Assembly: GCA_905331475.1 (NCBI GenBank)
Contig: CAJNYU010003219.1
Location: forward strand, 587,788-651,787
Direction: 5' to 3'
From: Rotaria socialis
Lineage: Eukaryota; Rotifera; Eurotatoria; Philodinida; Philodinidae
DNA length: 64,000 bases
A program made the translations under genes and the position numbers. Of the stretch, positions 9,802 to 23,573 are shown piece after piece; positions within the stretch are counted from its first letter, which is position 1, and the number at the start of each line of letters is the position of its first letter. The notes below the pieces were generated by a model, which was not told the origin of the DNA, did not search any database, and saw nothing but the letters and a program-made list of their open reading frames with translations.

Positions 9802-12778
9802 ATGTGTGATTTAACTGTTTTTGCTCCAGGTAAAAGTCAAAATAAAAATTGTTTCTTTTTTTTAATTTACGTGGTGATCCATCAAGGATCAGTCATTGGA
9901 TCTATTTTAAAAATTTTGAAACTACCTCGGCTGTGTTCGAAACAAATTCGAAGTGATTTCATCTAATCTCTGTAAATAGCATCTATAAATGAGAGAGAAG
10001 GTTAGGTTGAACTAAAACAATATGGTCAAATATTTCTAGATCGTCAGTATGCCACTTTTTTTCTGAACCGAAAATAAAAATCTTTTTATAGCTTCCAGGA
10101 TCATTCGAATTAAACTATCGTACTTTTGTTAATATTACCCTCATTGGAACCGAATATAGTTGAAAAAACGGTGTGCCGTAGAAAGACCGAAAGGAAAAAT
10201 GTCGAAAGAAAAAATGCCGAAGAAAAAATATCGAAAGGGAAAAATATCGAAAATTTGCACTAAGATGTTTTTATTCTTGAAATCATAATAGCACCATAGC
10301 ATAGATCATAGATAATAAGAGTAAAAAAAAAGAAATAATTATAAAGTGTCATTTTTTCCGTTTAGCAACTGTAAGTGACAAACCATTTAAATACTCCATT
10401 ACATTAATAAGACCATCATAATATCGTTTTGCGACTTAATAAATGAAATAACTGGAGATGGTGAATGATTCTCACCAGATAAAAATGAGCAAGGCTGTAG
10501 TCATCATGATAGAATTTTAATCGTTGTATACTATTTTACGCCTATTTCAGCTAGTTTTCATTAGATATTACTGATCAATAGCATCAATGGTTATCAGTGT
10601 CAAACCAATGGAATAATCAGATTAACAACAATGAACAATAAACTATTAGAACCTTCATTTAGTAGAGACGTCGCTTTTTTCTATCTTTTCTGTTTTCGAC
10701 ATTTTTCCTTTTCGATATTTTTCTTTCGACATTTTTCCCTTTCGATATTTTTCTTTCGGTATTTTTCCCTTTCGACATTTTTCCTTTCGGCCTTTCTACG
10801 GCCAACCGAAAAAACATTGCAAAATATTGTGACTTGTTCATGAAATGTTTGTTTTGCTTATAATTGACGTTTGTTTAATTTGAGATGATCTACTCTTATT
10901 GAAAAAAAAGAAATAGTGTATTTAAACAAGCAAAGTTTTTTTCTAAAATAAAAAAAATGTGTCAAAAGAATGAATCAATCTGAACTAATCAAATTTCAGA
11001 AGAGACAGAAAATGAAGTTTTTCTCGAGATGTTCTCTGATCTAAATATATAATTGTCTGCTATTTCAATTTATTCAAAATATAATTTCGCTGTCAAATAT
11101 TTTTTCTATTTAATGTTTAGAAAAAATCCCATGGACAATACTTTTTTTTATAGAACTTTCTAAAATGAACACAAAGCTAATTAAATAGATGGAAACTAAA
11201 GTTCAGTCTGCTTTTAAAAACATCTGAATGAGCGAAAAACTATTCAGACAAATTTTCTTTAAATGTAGAATTTGAAAATAAGGCAATCATACTGACGACT
11301 AATGTTATCTATCTATTTTCAGGTGACGTATTTGTTCATATTGATAAAATGCAATATAGTGATTCCTCAATTACCACCACAGGTTTAACTGGCTGTTATG
11401 GCTTTTTAATCGATATCAAACACGATGATAATTCATTCTGTTTTTTGGAGCACCATTCATGTGCCGTAGATTGCAGCACGCAATCAACATTACCAGAAAT
11501 ACTCTTGAGTCTGATTAAGGATCTGGTAAAGCATATCACGGAAACGCTCAAGAGCACTCCTGGCTCCAAATCTATCGAATTCAAGAAAATATCTGATGCG
11601 TCGTTATTCATTTGCGGTGGTATCCAACAAAATCCGGACTATATACGGCTTGCTTTCGCTTTACTCCAACAACCACTCAATCCAGAAACACGCGGGATAT
11701 TTCAAGCAGAAACATCCGAATTTTATTTATTGCAATGACTGAATTGTAGAACCACTATAATTGATGCTGTCAGTTTTTTATTATCTGATGAGATCGAGGA
11801 TATTGCTGCAGATGCAGGTAAAGATTTTTTCGTCGGCAAATCTCTTTTCATTTAAAATCAATATATTATACTGAAATGATAAAAGAACATATAATAAGAT
11901 ATTTCCGAGTAGAACTCATCAATTTCAATAAGATTACCTACGTATCTGTTCAAATTGTAGATTCATATTTCCAATCAACTGTCATAATCTGTAAACTCGC
12001 TTAGCTGTCAAGAATGTAAACCAACTATTGATCCTCTATATGAAGCTTCTTTCCTCTAAAATTAATATAAAGAAAATTTATTTACAAAATAAAGAATAGC
12101 TACAGAGAAAATATTTAAAAAATATTTTTTATTGAAAACAGAAAATTCAGATAATTTCATGAAAATTAAAAAGAGCTATAAGACTTAACGAGATTTAAAG
12201 ATTTAATAAAAAAATCATCTGTCAAAATTTTCAGATGATGTTACAGAATTGCGGTAGACTTTAAGACTAAGGTCTCTATTGTTCTATTCGCGTAATTAAA
12301 ATGAATAATAATCGACGAGTATTTCTATTGAAACTAAGTTTCAATGGAGATGTTAAAAGTTTTTCAATAGTTACCTTCCATTTATTTGAAGATATAATAA
12401 AATGCACGGGAAAAGGTTTGTTTTTATCTAAAAAGGAATTGTTTAATTTAACATATAAATAAAGTTTTATCCAGTCTATTTTTTCTTACTTTCTGATTTT
12501 CAGGACTGGAAGAAGATGACTTGATTCAACCGACATCAGTATGGATCACATACGATTGTCGGTCGAAAAAAGGTCATCTAGGTGTGCGATTTCAATCAGC
12601 AGCAGGAAAAGTGGACTTGGCACAGATGTTGATCGATCTATCAACAAAAAAGGAACAATATGAATGGCAACTTCGGCCAGATGAAGTTGATCATTTTTAT
12701 AACCTAATTAAAAATGATCAGCAACAACTGCCTATGTTTAGTGAAGCTATGGGTAATATAATTATTGGCAAATGTTGA
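9802..12778 (+). CDS. unrecognised multi-exon gene with an in-frame TGA
   Basis: Exon 1 (9802-9829, MCDLTVFAPG) joins exon 2 (11323-11817) with canonical GT/AG and matching phase. Exon 2 encodes DVFVHIDKMQYSDSS, then a soluble-looking domain with CAVDC and SLFICGG words. An in-frame TGA at 11736-11738 (codon 148) is followed by 26 more open codons up to a GTAAAG donor. From there either exon 12235-12257 (ending TELR-stop) or exon 12505-12778 (GLEEDDLIQPTSVWITYDC...) fits the phase. The latter also joins a possible alternative first exon, 12301-12416 (MNNNRRVFLLKLSFNG...). No membrane segment or known domain was recognised. Intron 1 contains a hAT-type element. The TGA could be a disabling mutation, a readthrough stop (context CAA TGA CTG) or a real end with the rest being a separate gene. 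Confidence 0.5.
10170..10807. mobile_element. hAT-type non-autonomous element, TCGAAA keyword family
   Basis: The ends read GGTGTGCCGTAGAAAG and CTTTCTACGGCCAACC. The inverted match continues inward through CCGAAAGGAAAAATGTCGAAAG for about 40 bp. An exact 8-bp duplication, GAAAAAAC, flanks it (10162-10169 and 10808-10815). The subterminal regions are runs of GGAAAAATATCGAAA in one orientation at the left and its complement at the right. It lies in intron 1 of the 9802 gene. No transposase is present. Confidence 0.85.
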
Positions 12779-14137
12779 TCTTGAGGAGAAAAGAATAAGC
12801 TTAAAAGCTGTGTTGCAGTCCACGTTTTTATTGCATACTGATTGTAGTAAGAGGATAATATAATTAGTGTTTTGTTTTCCAGCAAGTTGAATCGAGAATC
12901 GATCCATCTGATCATAGACTGACGAAGCTAAAACATGAAACAAAAAACATATAGAAGTGTGAAATCGGTCATTTGTATCATTGAAACACTTCTTTGTATC
13001 ATATCAATATTCACTTTGACCATTCAAACGATCATTTCGTATTTCAGAAATGCTAATTTCTGCCATCCTAATGATTAATTTGATCATAGAAATTGCCATT
13101 TTTATCACTTAATGGGCTAGTTGAACCATGTAAATGATCATTTGCGTAAGATTATACACAGAAAGAAATGCATAAGTCTCGGTTACTAGACTCTATCTTA
13201 GTTCAGTCAAGTCAATATTATATTCTAATCTGATGAAATTTTTAGTAAAAACTATTTCATTTATTTTTCTAGAACATCTGATGACAGCAATTAATGATGA
13301 CTGATTGAATGCTTCATCAAAGTTACCATGAACTTAAAAAATAACTCAAAAAGAAAAAGATTCAATGTAGTTTTAAAATAAATATTTTTTTTTCTTCTGC
13401 TCATTTACCATACGGTTACTTTTTTTTTTTTTTAAAATCATGTTTTTCTTTCTCTTTATTTCCGATGAGATCCGTTGTCTAATTGATATATTATTATTAT
13501 TTTACTATTTTCTATATATATACACGTATTTACCTATTTTGAACAAAGTCTGGAGAAGGACTAAAATAGTAAGATCTCCTAAATGAGTTTGTTATGAATA
13601 ATGAATATGAACCGAAAAAATAATTTCTTCCAGCGGTACGTTTACATTATCGTACTGGTACAACGACTTTTGCTATACCTCTAGAACTTTTATCATAACC
13701 TGATGTTTATTTTAGGAATAATTTTCCGTAATGACAACTAATTGGTATATAAAATTTCTTTTATTATGTTTCGCAGTTAAGCATCAGCTTATTCACATGA
13801 GTTATGCAGTCAGAATCAGGACTCTTACAAACATGAATCTAATGCTATCCGATAATTGATTGTTTATATAATTTTTTGAATATTATACTAAATCTTGAAA
13901 TATCTTCACAGCTATAGTTATTTGATTTGAATGAATTCACGCTTCTATTTAAGAATTCAAACGATATTGCAAAAATTAAACAAGAATTACTGAAATTGAA
14001 CAAAATCAAATTTATTTTAATAAAAATTTAAGATTCTATTGAATATTAAATAAAAACGAACAAACCAAAAAAAGAAAAAAATTGCCGAGATAACAGTTTT
14101 GTTTAATATAAATATACGCCATATTTAGAATAATAAA
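12779..14137. other. intergenic DNA
   Basis: AT-rich, between the 3' ends of two convergent genes. No gene, RNA or clear repeat was recognised. Confidence 0.4.
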
Positions 14138-17100
14138 TTAAATCCAAAGACGAAATCGTGTTGTTTGAATATCAGTTCGACATTGTGAAAAATGATTTTG
14201 AGTCATAGAACGATAAGCTTCAACTTTTTCATAAGAAACTTTCCCATGAATCTCAAGAAATGTAAATCGTTTTAATTTGTCAACTAATTCATAAAGATCT
14301 TGTTCAAAAGTAGTTACATGCTCATCTAAATATTAAAATCGCTTTTATTTTCCTCAATAAATATATAAAAATTGCATACTTATTGATTGAGATGTTGCTA
14401 ACAATTTCATCCATCGCATGAGTGCAGACCAGTAAAAGTGTCCTGTTTTAAAATTAGGCCGAACTTGAAGAATATAAAAGAGAGACGGTCAGATAAATTC
14501 ACAGTGTCAATGTATCGAAAATGTGTTTTTTTGATTTTTTTACGGAAATAAAATTTTAATAATCAGACAAAAATCGAGCTCGAAAGTTTTGCAAAACCAT
14601 ACCGAAAAGAAATTGATTCAAACAATATGTTGTGCCTAAAATGCGAAATCTCAGTGATTTTTTCTCTCGTTCATCTATATGTGCTTGAAAAAAATCGGTT
14701 ACGAAAAGCAATATAAATATATACAGCTTTTATTTCCACTCGACCATTGTTGTTTTTCTACAAACATAGTTGAATATTATTATATGAGCGTTTTTCTTTT
14801 TGAAAATCTATATAATATCTTGTAGCAAGCGACATAAGCTAATGTCTTATCTCATTAGAATCATAAGATATGTCATTGCGTAATTAGACCTTTTAGATTT
14901 GAGTGTATTATTGAGAAAATTGAATTCGTTTGCTATTCGGTAGCGTTTGATGGCTAACGGAAGGAAGATGCGTTCGTTTTTAGTGACTGTCACTATCATC
15001 ATCCGATAAACTACAAGTATCATATCTAGAATCAGCATAAAATGCTGCATCGAATCTATGTTTTCTTTTCCTCAACCAGTCAACTTTTCAGCGGAAAAAT
15101 AAAAAAAAACTTTCAAAAAGTTGAAAATTATAAATGTCATATTTTCAGTTATTCGAGTTTGTTTTTCTATGATTGTCTTGGTCGAACAATGGTCGAATCA
15201 AAATATATATTCATGGCCCACATCGCAAACCGTATGAAAGTCAACGACAAAAAGAAGTACTATCTGTTAAGATTTCGAGTATTTCGTACAACTTGAAATA
15301 GAAAGAATATGCCAAGAAAGTCAAAGTTTTCTACAAGTCAGTTCTGTTGAATTTTGAATTTTTTTCTTTTTATAAATAGTTAAGAATGAGTCATTTTTTC
15401 GAATAATAAACTTACGCGATGTCCACGGAAAATCATCTGGTCTCCAGAGCTTTAATGTTTGTAAATTAGGCATATGAGTATTCAGCAGAGGTACCAAGTG
15501 TTTACCAATATGAATTGATTCATTGTTACCACGGTTACAGCTTGAAATGCAGAATTCAGCATACACAACACTAGTTAATGCATTTTGTCTCAAATCGTCA
15601 GAAGCCTAAAAATAATATGAGAAGTTCTTTTATTTGATTTGCTTACGAACAAATTGTCTATTTTTAATTTATGCAGTTTTATGTTTTCTTAATATCCATA
15701 TGACATTCCATCATTTTCAGTAGATCGCATTAAACTGATTTAAACAAAACATATTCCGAATATCTAACGAGTGATTACAAAAAGTATTTTAATACATAGA
15801 TAATCGAATAAAACGTCAGAGTATTCGTATGTAATTATATGTTGTAGATAATAATATTTAGTAATCTCCATAAAAGTTTCACTTGAGCCCATCGAATTCC
15901 TTTTTCATGATCAATGTCAATATAAACTTCTAATAAAGTCAATACTTACATATAGAATAACATACAAAAGCCATTCAAATTGTCCAACATGAAGATATTT
16001 TAGTTGGACAGGCATCGAAATAAGTCTTGCAAATAGTTTTGCACGCACTTTGTCCTCATCTGATACACTACTGCAAGGACCTAAAAAAAGTAAATCTCAC
16101 TTCGACATCATTTATAAACGAATTAATTTTCGAAGGAATTATTGTATAACAGACGAGTAGGGGCGTCAGTATCGATTTCCATCCTCATGAGCCCATAGTG
16201 AACTGATATAAGGTGAAATAATAGATTTATCTAGTTATTGCTAGAAAATCAAAAACTCATACAGATGAATTTCCTAGCTGTTCCTGTTCCTTAAGAATAC
16301 AATAATCATCTTTATTATTTCAAATGAAAATGTATTTTTGTTTTTACTATTAATTTAAGTCGTCTCTTCACTTTAGATTCGTGTTGTCACTGACTAAGAT
16401 CTATCCGAACTGAAAATATCAGCTAGATATCCAATTGAACCAGAGATAACCAACAAAAATAAGCTACTTTTGCTCATTTTTTATGTGCTTTAGTGAATTA
16501 GAGATCAAAATTAGACTAAAAAAGCCCATCAGCTCCGCCTTGAGCTCAACTTTTCTTCCCCTAGGGATCAAATATAAATAACAAAATTTTACATTTTGGG
16601 CTTCAAAAGATAAAAGATATTTCTTTTCATGTCTTGAATCATGCGAAACGAATGTCAATTCTTCTGAAAAAAGTCTTGTTTGAAGAAAAATGATAAATAA
16701 GTTTAAGAACTCATGTTTTCGTTCAAATTTCTCATTGAAATCCACCGACTAGTAGTTGAGAAGGCCTAGAACAATATCGTAGGTTGAGAATAGTGTTATT
16801 AAATATGATATGAGAAACTAGTATTTTTTCTTCTGGATAGTTTTGAAATCCTTCGAAAAATATGTGCATGCATATGAAAAATAAATTAATTTATGATAAT
16901 TTTCATTAACGCATGTGATAACTTGAAATATTTCAACAAACCTTCCCACAGCAAAACAAATGCTGTGTAACTAATCGCTGCAAGACATGTTATCGAATAG
17001 TTTGACATAGAGTCAATTTACTTCACTAAAGGAGATCGACTAAGTATTCCATAATACGAAACTACGACGCAACGCCCTACGATAAAAAGTTAGTCTTTAA

Positions 17101-20100
17101 TTTTTCAAAGCAATTAAAGTATCTGAGTAAGCTTAAGGCATCTTAAAGTCAGCAATATTAGTAAAATAATCATGACATTAAAAATACTTTATACGTACTT
17201 ATGCAATGAGAAAAGCTAAGTCCAAATTGAAGTTTTGTTACATTTTGAAATCGAATACTATTCTGATTGCATTGTTCCATTTTGAATATTCCTGTTAACG
17301 ACTTGAGAAGCTGCGACTTATCCGGGTAGTTATCTATCGAAAAATAAATTGATTCATTTAAAATAAATCTCAAACCCAGTTCAATCGTACATTGGTGTTT
17401 TTGATGAAAGATCCTAATCAGAAAACTAGCTTTATTTTGTACCTTTCATTATAAAAAACACATAAGATTCATAGTTTTCGTTGACAATAGCCGGAAGAAG
17501 AAAAAAATCATGATGATTATTCTTCGAATTACATTGATAACTTCATACTCATTATTCTTATGTAAATCTGAAGCAGTGCTTCGACTACTTTGTATGAACG
17601 ATAAATAAAAATTTTGAAAAAGTCCTTGTAAACGTAAACTATTTATGGGAATCTCGGTCCGATTGAGTATTTTCGATGGGCTCTACTGGTGTAATGACTT
17701 CGAATAGTTTCCACTGTCGAACTGAAATTCAGAATCACCATGACACTCTGTATCGAATGAAACTTCTTCATTTGATAAATATCCTAGCAAAAAGCATTGA
17801 AGAAAATTCTTACAGATAGGAATAATAATAGAAGAAACACGAGGAAAATATACATCCAATCGTTCGAGAAATAAATACAGCGATGGATGGCAATCAATAT
17901 AAATTTGTCGAATGTACGGCCAATCGTCACCATATGAATGATTACTAAATAAATCAATATTTATCAATTATTATTAAAAGAAAACAAAATTTTGCTACCA
18001 TAAACCGTGAAAATGTCGAAAATGATTTGGACCAAATGAGAAAATATGTTGATATGACAGATTTTCATCATAGAAACAATGAACATTAGTGCTTTCATGA
18101 TCAACAAAAAATTTATTTGTTTTAAATGAATTTATTGTTTTTTCCATATCATATGATAATGTATTACATTTTGAACAAATGTAAAATTCAAAATATTTTA
18201 AATTCATTATTTCATCAGGTAAAAAATATTTAACAATAAAATCTGCATCAATCATAGATTTCCATATCGTTTGATCTGCTCGCCATATTCCGCTATTCGA
18301 TAAATGAAGTTTAAGTTTTATAACATGATTAACGTTGTTAAGAAGCCATTTTAAATAAGCAAATTCTGCATCATCATCAACATGACTCTTCAATGTAAAA
18401 TACTTCAATTTTGGCACCTATTTTTTAAGCAAAAAACACTTTAAAATCGTAAATGTGCGAAATACGAAGATAATATATTTGTATTAATGTCACCTACTTC
18501 TTTTGTACGCAGATTATGGACGCTCCTTCATTCTCTCATGGATTATTAAACTAGACTATGTGTGTTAAGTATGTGTATAATATGAAGAAGAACTCTTCTT
18601 TTATTTACAGATTATTCTACATAGCATAGGTATGAAGTTAATTACGCTCTCAAATTTCAAATTCACTAGTTTAATAGTGCATGGATTTCTAGTTAAGTAA
18701 TCATACTAATCCCCCAAGGATATACCAAACTGCATGATTGAGTCAGTGTTATTGATCTGTAAGTCTACCCTAAATTGACGAAGGACACGAAAACAACCTT
18801 GCTATGTTTTTATAAAAGTTTTCAGAAAGTCGTCAATCAGTTCGAGTGATTCAATCGGAAAAACTACCCCAAATTTTAACCAATCATTTGATTTCATATC
18901 CAAAAAGTTAAAAACCAATCATAATATAACGTATGAGAGATACCCAGTGAAAAATATTTCGAAAAAAAACGGAATAGAATGGTTTCATGCGGATATGGAA
19001 ACCTATCTTCTACGTAGAGAATGCGTTCCTTGTTTGAGCGAATGCGTTCAGAGTCAGAAAGAAATATTCTCGATCTGAAGGAACTCGTTCTTTACCGTTC
19101 CACACTAGTATGGAATACTTTCTTCTATACTGAAAAATCGTTCCCTATTTGAAGAGAAAGCATTCTGAATCATTCTTAAACCAGTAGAATTCATTCTAGT
19201 TCATTTTCTTTCGGAACGGTTAACATAGCATTTCATCGAAATAAAATAGCTTCCTTTTACGTTCTCTCACGAGCCTTTAAGACAATGGATTCTCTGAAGA
19301 GATGAATGCTTTCTTTTCGAAGCAAACCACATTTTCATTCTAAAATGAAAGGTCTGAAGCAAAGCAGGTTGAAATTGATGTGAGAAATGATGGAATCTTC
19401 ATTCGATTTTACTTTAGGGATATTTGGTCTGATTTAGAAAAATTATTATTTTAATAACGGTTTCAGTTACAACGAATTGGAGTACGCCATTCGATAGAGC
19501 TCGTCAAGTTGCATCAGGAACAGTCTTTTGACTAATTGTAGATTCATCTATTAATGATCACCCAGGTGATCAGAAAGGTTAACCGTTTTAAAGAAGAGAA
19601 AGCGTTCCACAAGTGGCAGAATGCGTTCTTCACTGTTCCATTTCGAAACGACCAAGAACACCTTCTTAGAATGATAGAATGCGTTCTAGTTCGTTCCATT
19701 TGAGAACGGTTTCCATTTGTTGTGGAACGTTTTCTTTTCTTAAAAAAAGAGCTTCAGTTCTTTTGGAACGCATTCTTTACCGTTCTTTTTTAGTAATATT
19801 TTTCACTGGGTAGGGCCACATACACATTTTTGTCGCTTTTGAAGCATTATTTCAAAATGTTTGAAAGATATAGGTGTGGAGTGTAAAACGCCCTGTTGCA
19901 GAAATTTTCTTCTTAAGTATGCTGCCATTTGCTGAAGGATACTGTAAGTAACATATCATATTCCTTTATTGATATCAATGAATGTTCTAATTATTCTATT
20001 ACTATGTATATGTAGAAAGTATTTTAGAAACGTTTTTCATGCTTTCTCAAACGCGAGCTCGACATACGAAGTCTCGAATGGCAATATCACAACAGAAGGG

Positions 20101-22400
20101 AAGTTTACAATTTGTTTTATTCGAAAACTGACACGCATTAGCGCTGGCGACTATAATCGTTTTTTTTTAACCAGATTTTGATGACAAAAGTAATGCTTTT
20201 CTTGTGTAAAAATTTGATTATTTACAAAAACATTTTGTCAGTTTTGGCTATTAGGTATATGTTTCTACTTCAAAGAATGAGAATTTGATGCCCTTTCGAA
20301 TTATGTCGTTAGAAAGAATATGGAACTCTCAATCTAGCTGATTGCACTTGATTTTCTTCTGTAATTTTTGTAAGGTCAAATAATTTTATTATAGTACGGT
20401 TGTTTCCACAAGAGTTGGTATTAATCTTACTTTATTAAACCAATATTCGTGTGGTGATTTTATCATTTGAATTATTGACTCAGGTTCTGTAAAAATGGTT
20501 AGTGAACTTTGAAATTGAACTGATAATTCTTCAAGATTGGGTACACATAAAATGAGATCTTCCAGAAAGTATCGATGTTTAATATGAATGTGTAAATAGC
20601 GTAGCATTGCAGAACAAGAATGAAATTCATAAAAAGTTGCGTTTGATAAAGGATGAGAATAAGATTTTAAACATTTATGAATGTAATAACTGGATTTGCT
20701 AATGTCAAGTTCAAGAGAAATCAATTGAGAATCATCAGAGAATATTTGATGTATAAATTGTTGCCAGCGATACATTAATTTACCTGTTTAATAGTAATAG
20801 AACAAAAAAGAATAGAATAAGTCATTATTGAAGTTTGAAATTAAAAGTTTTTTCTTCTTCACATAGATCATATTTATTTTTTGAGAAAGTTTCAAAGAAG
20901 ATACAAATATAGTAATTAAATGTCGTGTATATCAATGCAGATGAAAAAAAAAGCCAATCTGACGTTCTCATTTGAATATAAAGAATGTCTAAGTTTACTT
21001 TTCTTCATCTTCAATGTTTATTTAAAACGTATCATAAAAATGTAATATCTTCATAGCTATAAGCTAAACAGGCGAACTGCTTTTTTTTCAAATTGTTCAT
21101 AGTTCATTTGGACATAAATAGTATGCATGGTCTCAATGAAAAAGTAACTGCGCAATCAGATGAATGTGTACTTCAGATAACATGGAAGAACAATGTCTTT
21201 TCGATGTTTACAATAAAAAGAAAAAAACTGTTAGAAATGAATGAGTATATTTAGTTAACAAGTATCAGCTCGAATAGTAGTATGTAGTATGCACGTAGCA
21301 AGAGTTGACAGATCGCCCATAAAAATTTGGTCTTATCTCGAAAAGATCTATGAAATTTCCTAGAATAAAAGAATACGACATAAAAACCGAAATTCATCAA
21401 TGTCTATAATCCTACTCTAAAAGGTGCATCCAAATTCTAGGCGGCTTTTGTCGATGTCAGAAAGTTGTAAATGCTAATTAATTTTTTACTAGTAACACAT
21501 TGTTTGTGTCTAGTTTATACACGTTTCTCAACGAAAAAATGAACTATAATTTCATTTTGAGATGTAAATTCGAACTGTTTATTCTTCTTATTTCTTACAT
21601 GTCGATACACATGTGCTTAATCAGTTGATTTTTTTATAGTTAATGACACATTCTAGTTGTATTTTGATAGATTTAAGACTAGAAAATCAGACAAAATACC
21701 TTCTTAGTTTGTATCAGAATAGTGAATTCAGCAATTTTACTGCACTGCAGTAATAAAAGAAACGAAAATCAAATATCAAAACTTTATTTTGCCCCCAACC
21801 TTTCTCGTTGGGCTTCATTTTGCTTCTTCGGAAATTTATGGATTCAATCCTGACAAAATCGAACTATTTCCTCGTTGCTAGCAATTGCTTACCCGATTTT
21901 AAACCACCTGAACAATATTTTGTTTGAGCTTCAATTAATGCAAAGGCTTCTTCATTGAATTTTAACTTCAATTGATTCAATTGATTTTGAATAAGAAAAG
22001 ATAACGTTTCAATTAATGATTCAGACAACGAACATTCAGTAAGATTAAGTGATTTAAGATTGGGAAAATTAATGTTTTTTGTATTATTCTTACCAAAAAG
22101 AATTTGACCAATGATATCATAAGATATTGAATTAAGTCCATCGAAATGAATATATTTAATAGCAGAACATAGTGACAATGAATTACATATTAAAGGAAAT
22201 AATGTTGATGAAAATTTTTGATACGAAATGCCTGGCTTATTTAAAATGATTCCAGTTTTATTTACAGAAAATAAAGAACAAATAAGAGAATCAAAGCGTG
22301 TGTTAAGCAACCAAAATGATTCTAAAATTTCATTCCATGATAAATAAGAAAATATAATTGACAATATTTCAGGTGGAAGTATTTCAAGTTTTGTTTTCAT
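14138..22400 (-). pseudogene. F-box/LRR-like gene, nine exons, one in-frame stop
   Basis: Exons in minus order: 22400-21893, 20783-20431, 18417-17999, 17944-17589, 17333-17199, 16080-15950, 15605-15416, 14442-14380, 14325-14138. All phases fit and sum to 781 codons including the stop. The N-terminus holds an F-box (LPPEILSIIFSYLSWNEI, residues ~8-25, continuing to ~45). The middle has LRR-like words (NFPNLKSLNLTEC, VPKLKYFTLKS, MPNLQTLKLW), and the end reads RFRLWI-stop. F-box proteins recruit substrates to SCF ubiquitin ligases, the LRR part choosing the target. A single TAG interrupts exon 4 at 17685-17683, after SKSLHQ, with the frame open again beyond it. The exon 4 donor (GTAGTC) is weak. 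Introns of 54 bp (17998-17945, 14379-14326) are typical of bdelloids. It may be a recent pseudogene, a sequence error or an allele. Confidence 0.72.
18943..19810. mobile_element. TA-flanked element, GAATGCGTTC keyword family
   Basis: The ends CCCAGTGAAAAATATT and AATATTTTTCACTGGG are exact inverted copies, flanked by TA on both sides (18941-18942, 19811-19812), as for Tc1/mariner-type insertions. The body is packed with near-palindromic words such as GAATGCGTTC, GGAACGCATTC and TTACCGTTCC in both orientations. There is no open frame. It sits inside an intron of the F-box/LRR gene. Confidence 0.82.
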
Positions 22401-23413
22401 TTTAATTTTTATGATGACAAAAGAATTGTCTAAGAATTAAAGAAATTCAAATGTTTTTATGAAAAAAAAATGAACGGATCAGCTATTGTATTTACTATTG
22501 AATAATTAGTAGATAACAGATCAACATTCAAGTGAACAATGAACTTTTGTTTGTTTTAGAATTACTCTGATAGAAATATTATTGATGCTACGGTGTGCAA
22601 TTAGTGTGAAGAATACGATATATTGTTCAATAATTGAATAATGGCATATCTCATCTTTAATTTATCATGATCGAAGAAAACAAATATCATTGTCTATATT
22701 TTTCTTCTTTCTAGACGAGCGAATTCGACGAAAAAATTCACATCTGACGGATGTAAAAAAACAAAGTTCAACAAATTGTTTTTCTTCAACATCACACTAT
22801 CGTCCATTAATTTTGATGAAAAGAAGAAAGGACAGAAACTGTATGCATTCAAACGAAAAGATATTGAATAATAAGCAAGAATTCTTTTTCATGGATGGAT
22901 GGCTGTTTTTTGTTTGAAATTGTAAAGATTTCTCCCTGTTTCGGTATTAAAAAAAAATTGAATTTCGTGACAAGCATATGAAGTTACATAGTCTATGATG
23001 CCAACTTTACCAATATAAAAAACGTATCATTGAATTTGAACGAGTTATTCGAAAAAAATCTGCAGCTGTCGCCAGTAAATTTTATTTTCATAAGACTTAA
23101 ATAATGACGATTACTATCGTATTTTGCGATGATTGAGATACATTAACAGCAATAATTAATAAGTAACATATCTATACTGTGATTGCAGTTTCGCGATACA
23201 TGATGGGTATCAATATACGTCGACATAAACGACATAAGGAAAGTTTTTATCTGCTTATTTTCTAGCAAAGAGCTAACTCATACTAGAAAATACAACGTTT
23301 CTCATTTTGAATTACATCGATATGAATTGAAATTTGACTATGATGTACACTACAAATATTAGATTTCAGCAAAGTAGTGAGTGAATTAACATTATTGGTC
23401 GGAGGACAAATGG
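22401..23413. other. intergenic DNA upstream of the F-box/LRR gene
   Basis: Includes the likely promoter side of the minus-strand F-box gene. A short plus-strand open frame near 22690-22917 has no recognisable content. No other feature was seen. Confidence 0.35.
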
Positions 23414-23421
23414 AATAGGAT

Positions 23422-23565
23422 CAGGGACGGCGCGAACGGGGGGGGTTTCCCCCTCCAACTTTGGAAATTTTTGTTTCAATTTTTGAAAAAACCTCTCGTT
23501 TTTGAAAAAAAACCTCCCGTTTTCAAGTAACCCCCCTATACTTTTATTACTTCGCGCCGTCTCTG
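23422..23565. mobile_element. hAT MITE with 8-bp target duplication
   Basis: A 144-bp element with ends CAGGGACGGCGCGA and TCGCGCCGTCTCTG, inverted with one mismatch. It is flanked by exact AATAGGAT duplications (23414-23421, 23566-23573). The interior is G-, A- and T-homopolymer rich, with repeated TTTTTGAAAAAA and CCTCCCGTTTT words. Confidence 0.88.
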
Positions 23566-23573
23566 AATAGGAT

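Noticed and set aside
18943-19810. Heat-shock element cluster
   Set aside because: GAA and TTC are spaced by four bases, not two, so the canonical HSE pattern is not met. Kept only as a speculative test.
22690-22917. Plus-strand open frame of about 75 codons
   Set aside because: Low-complexity composition (F, K, S runs), no family signal and no credible splice partners.
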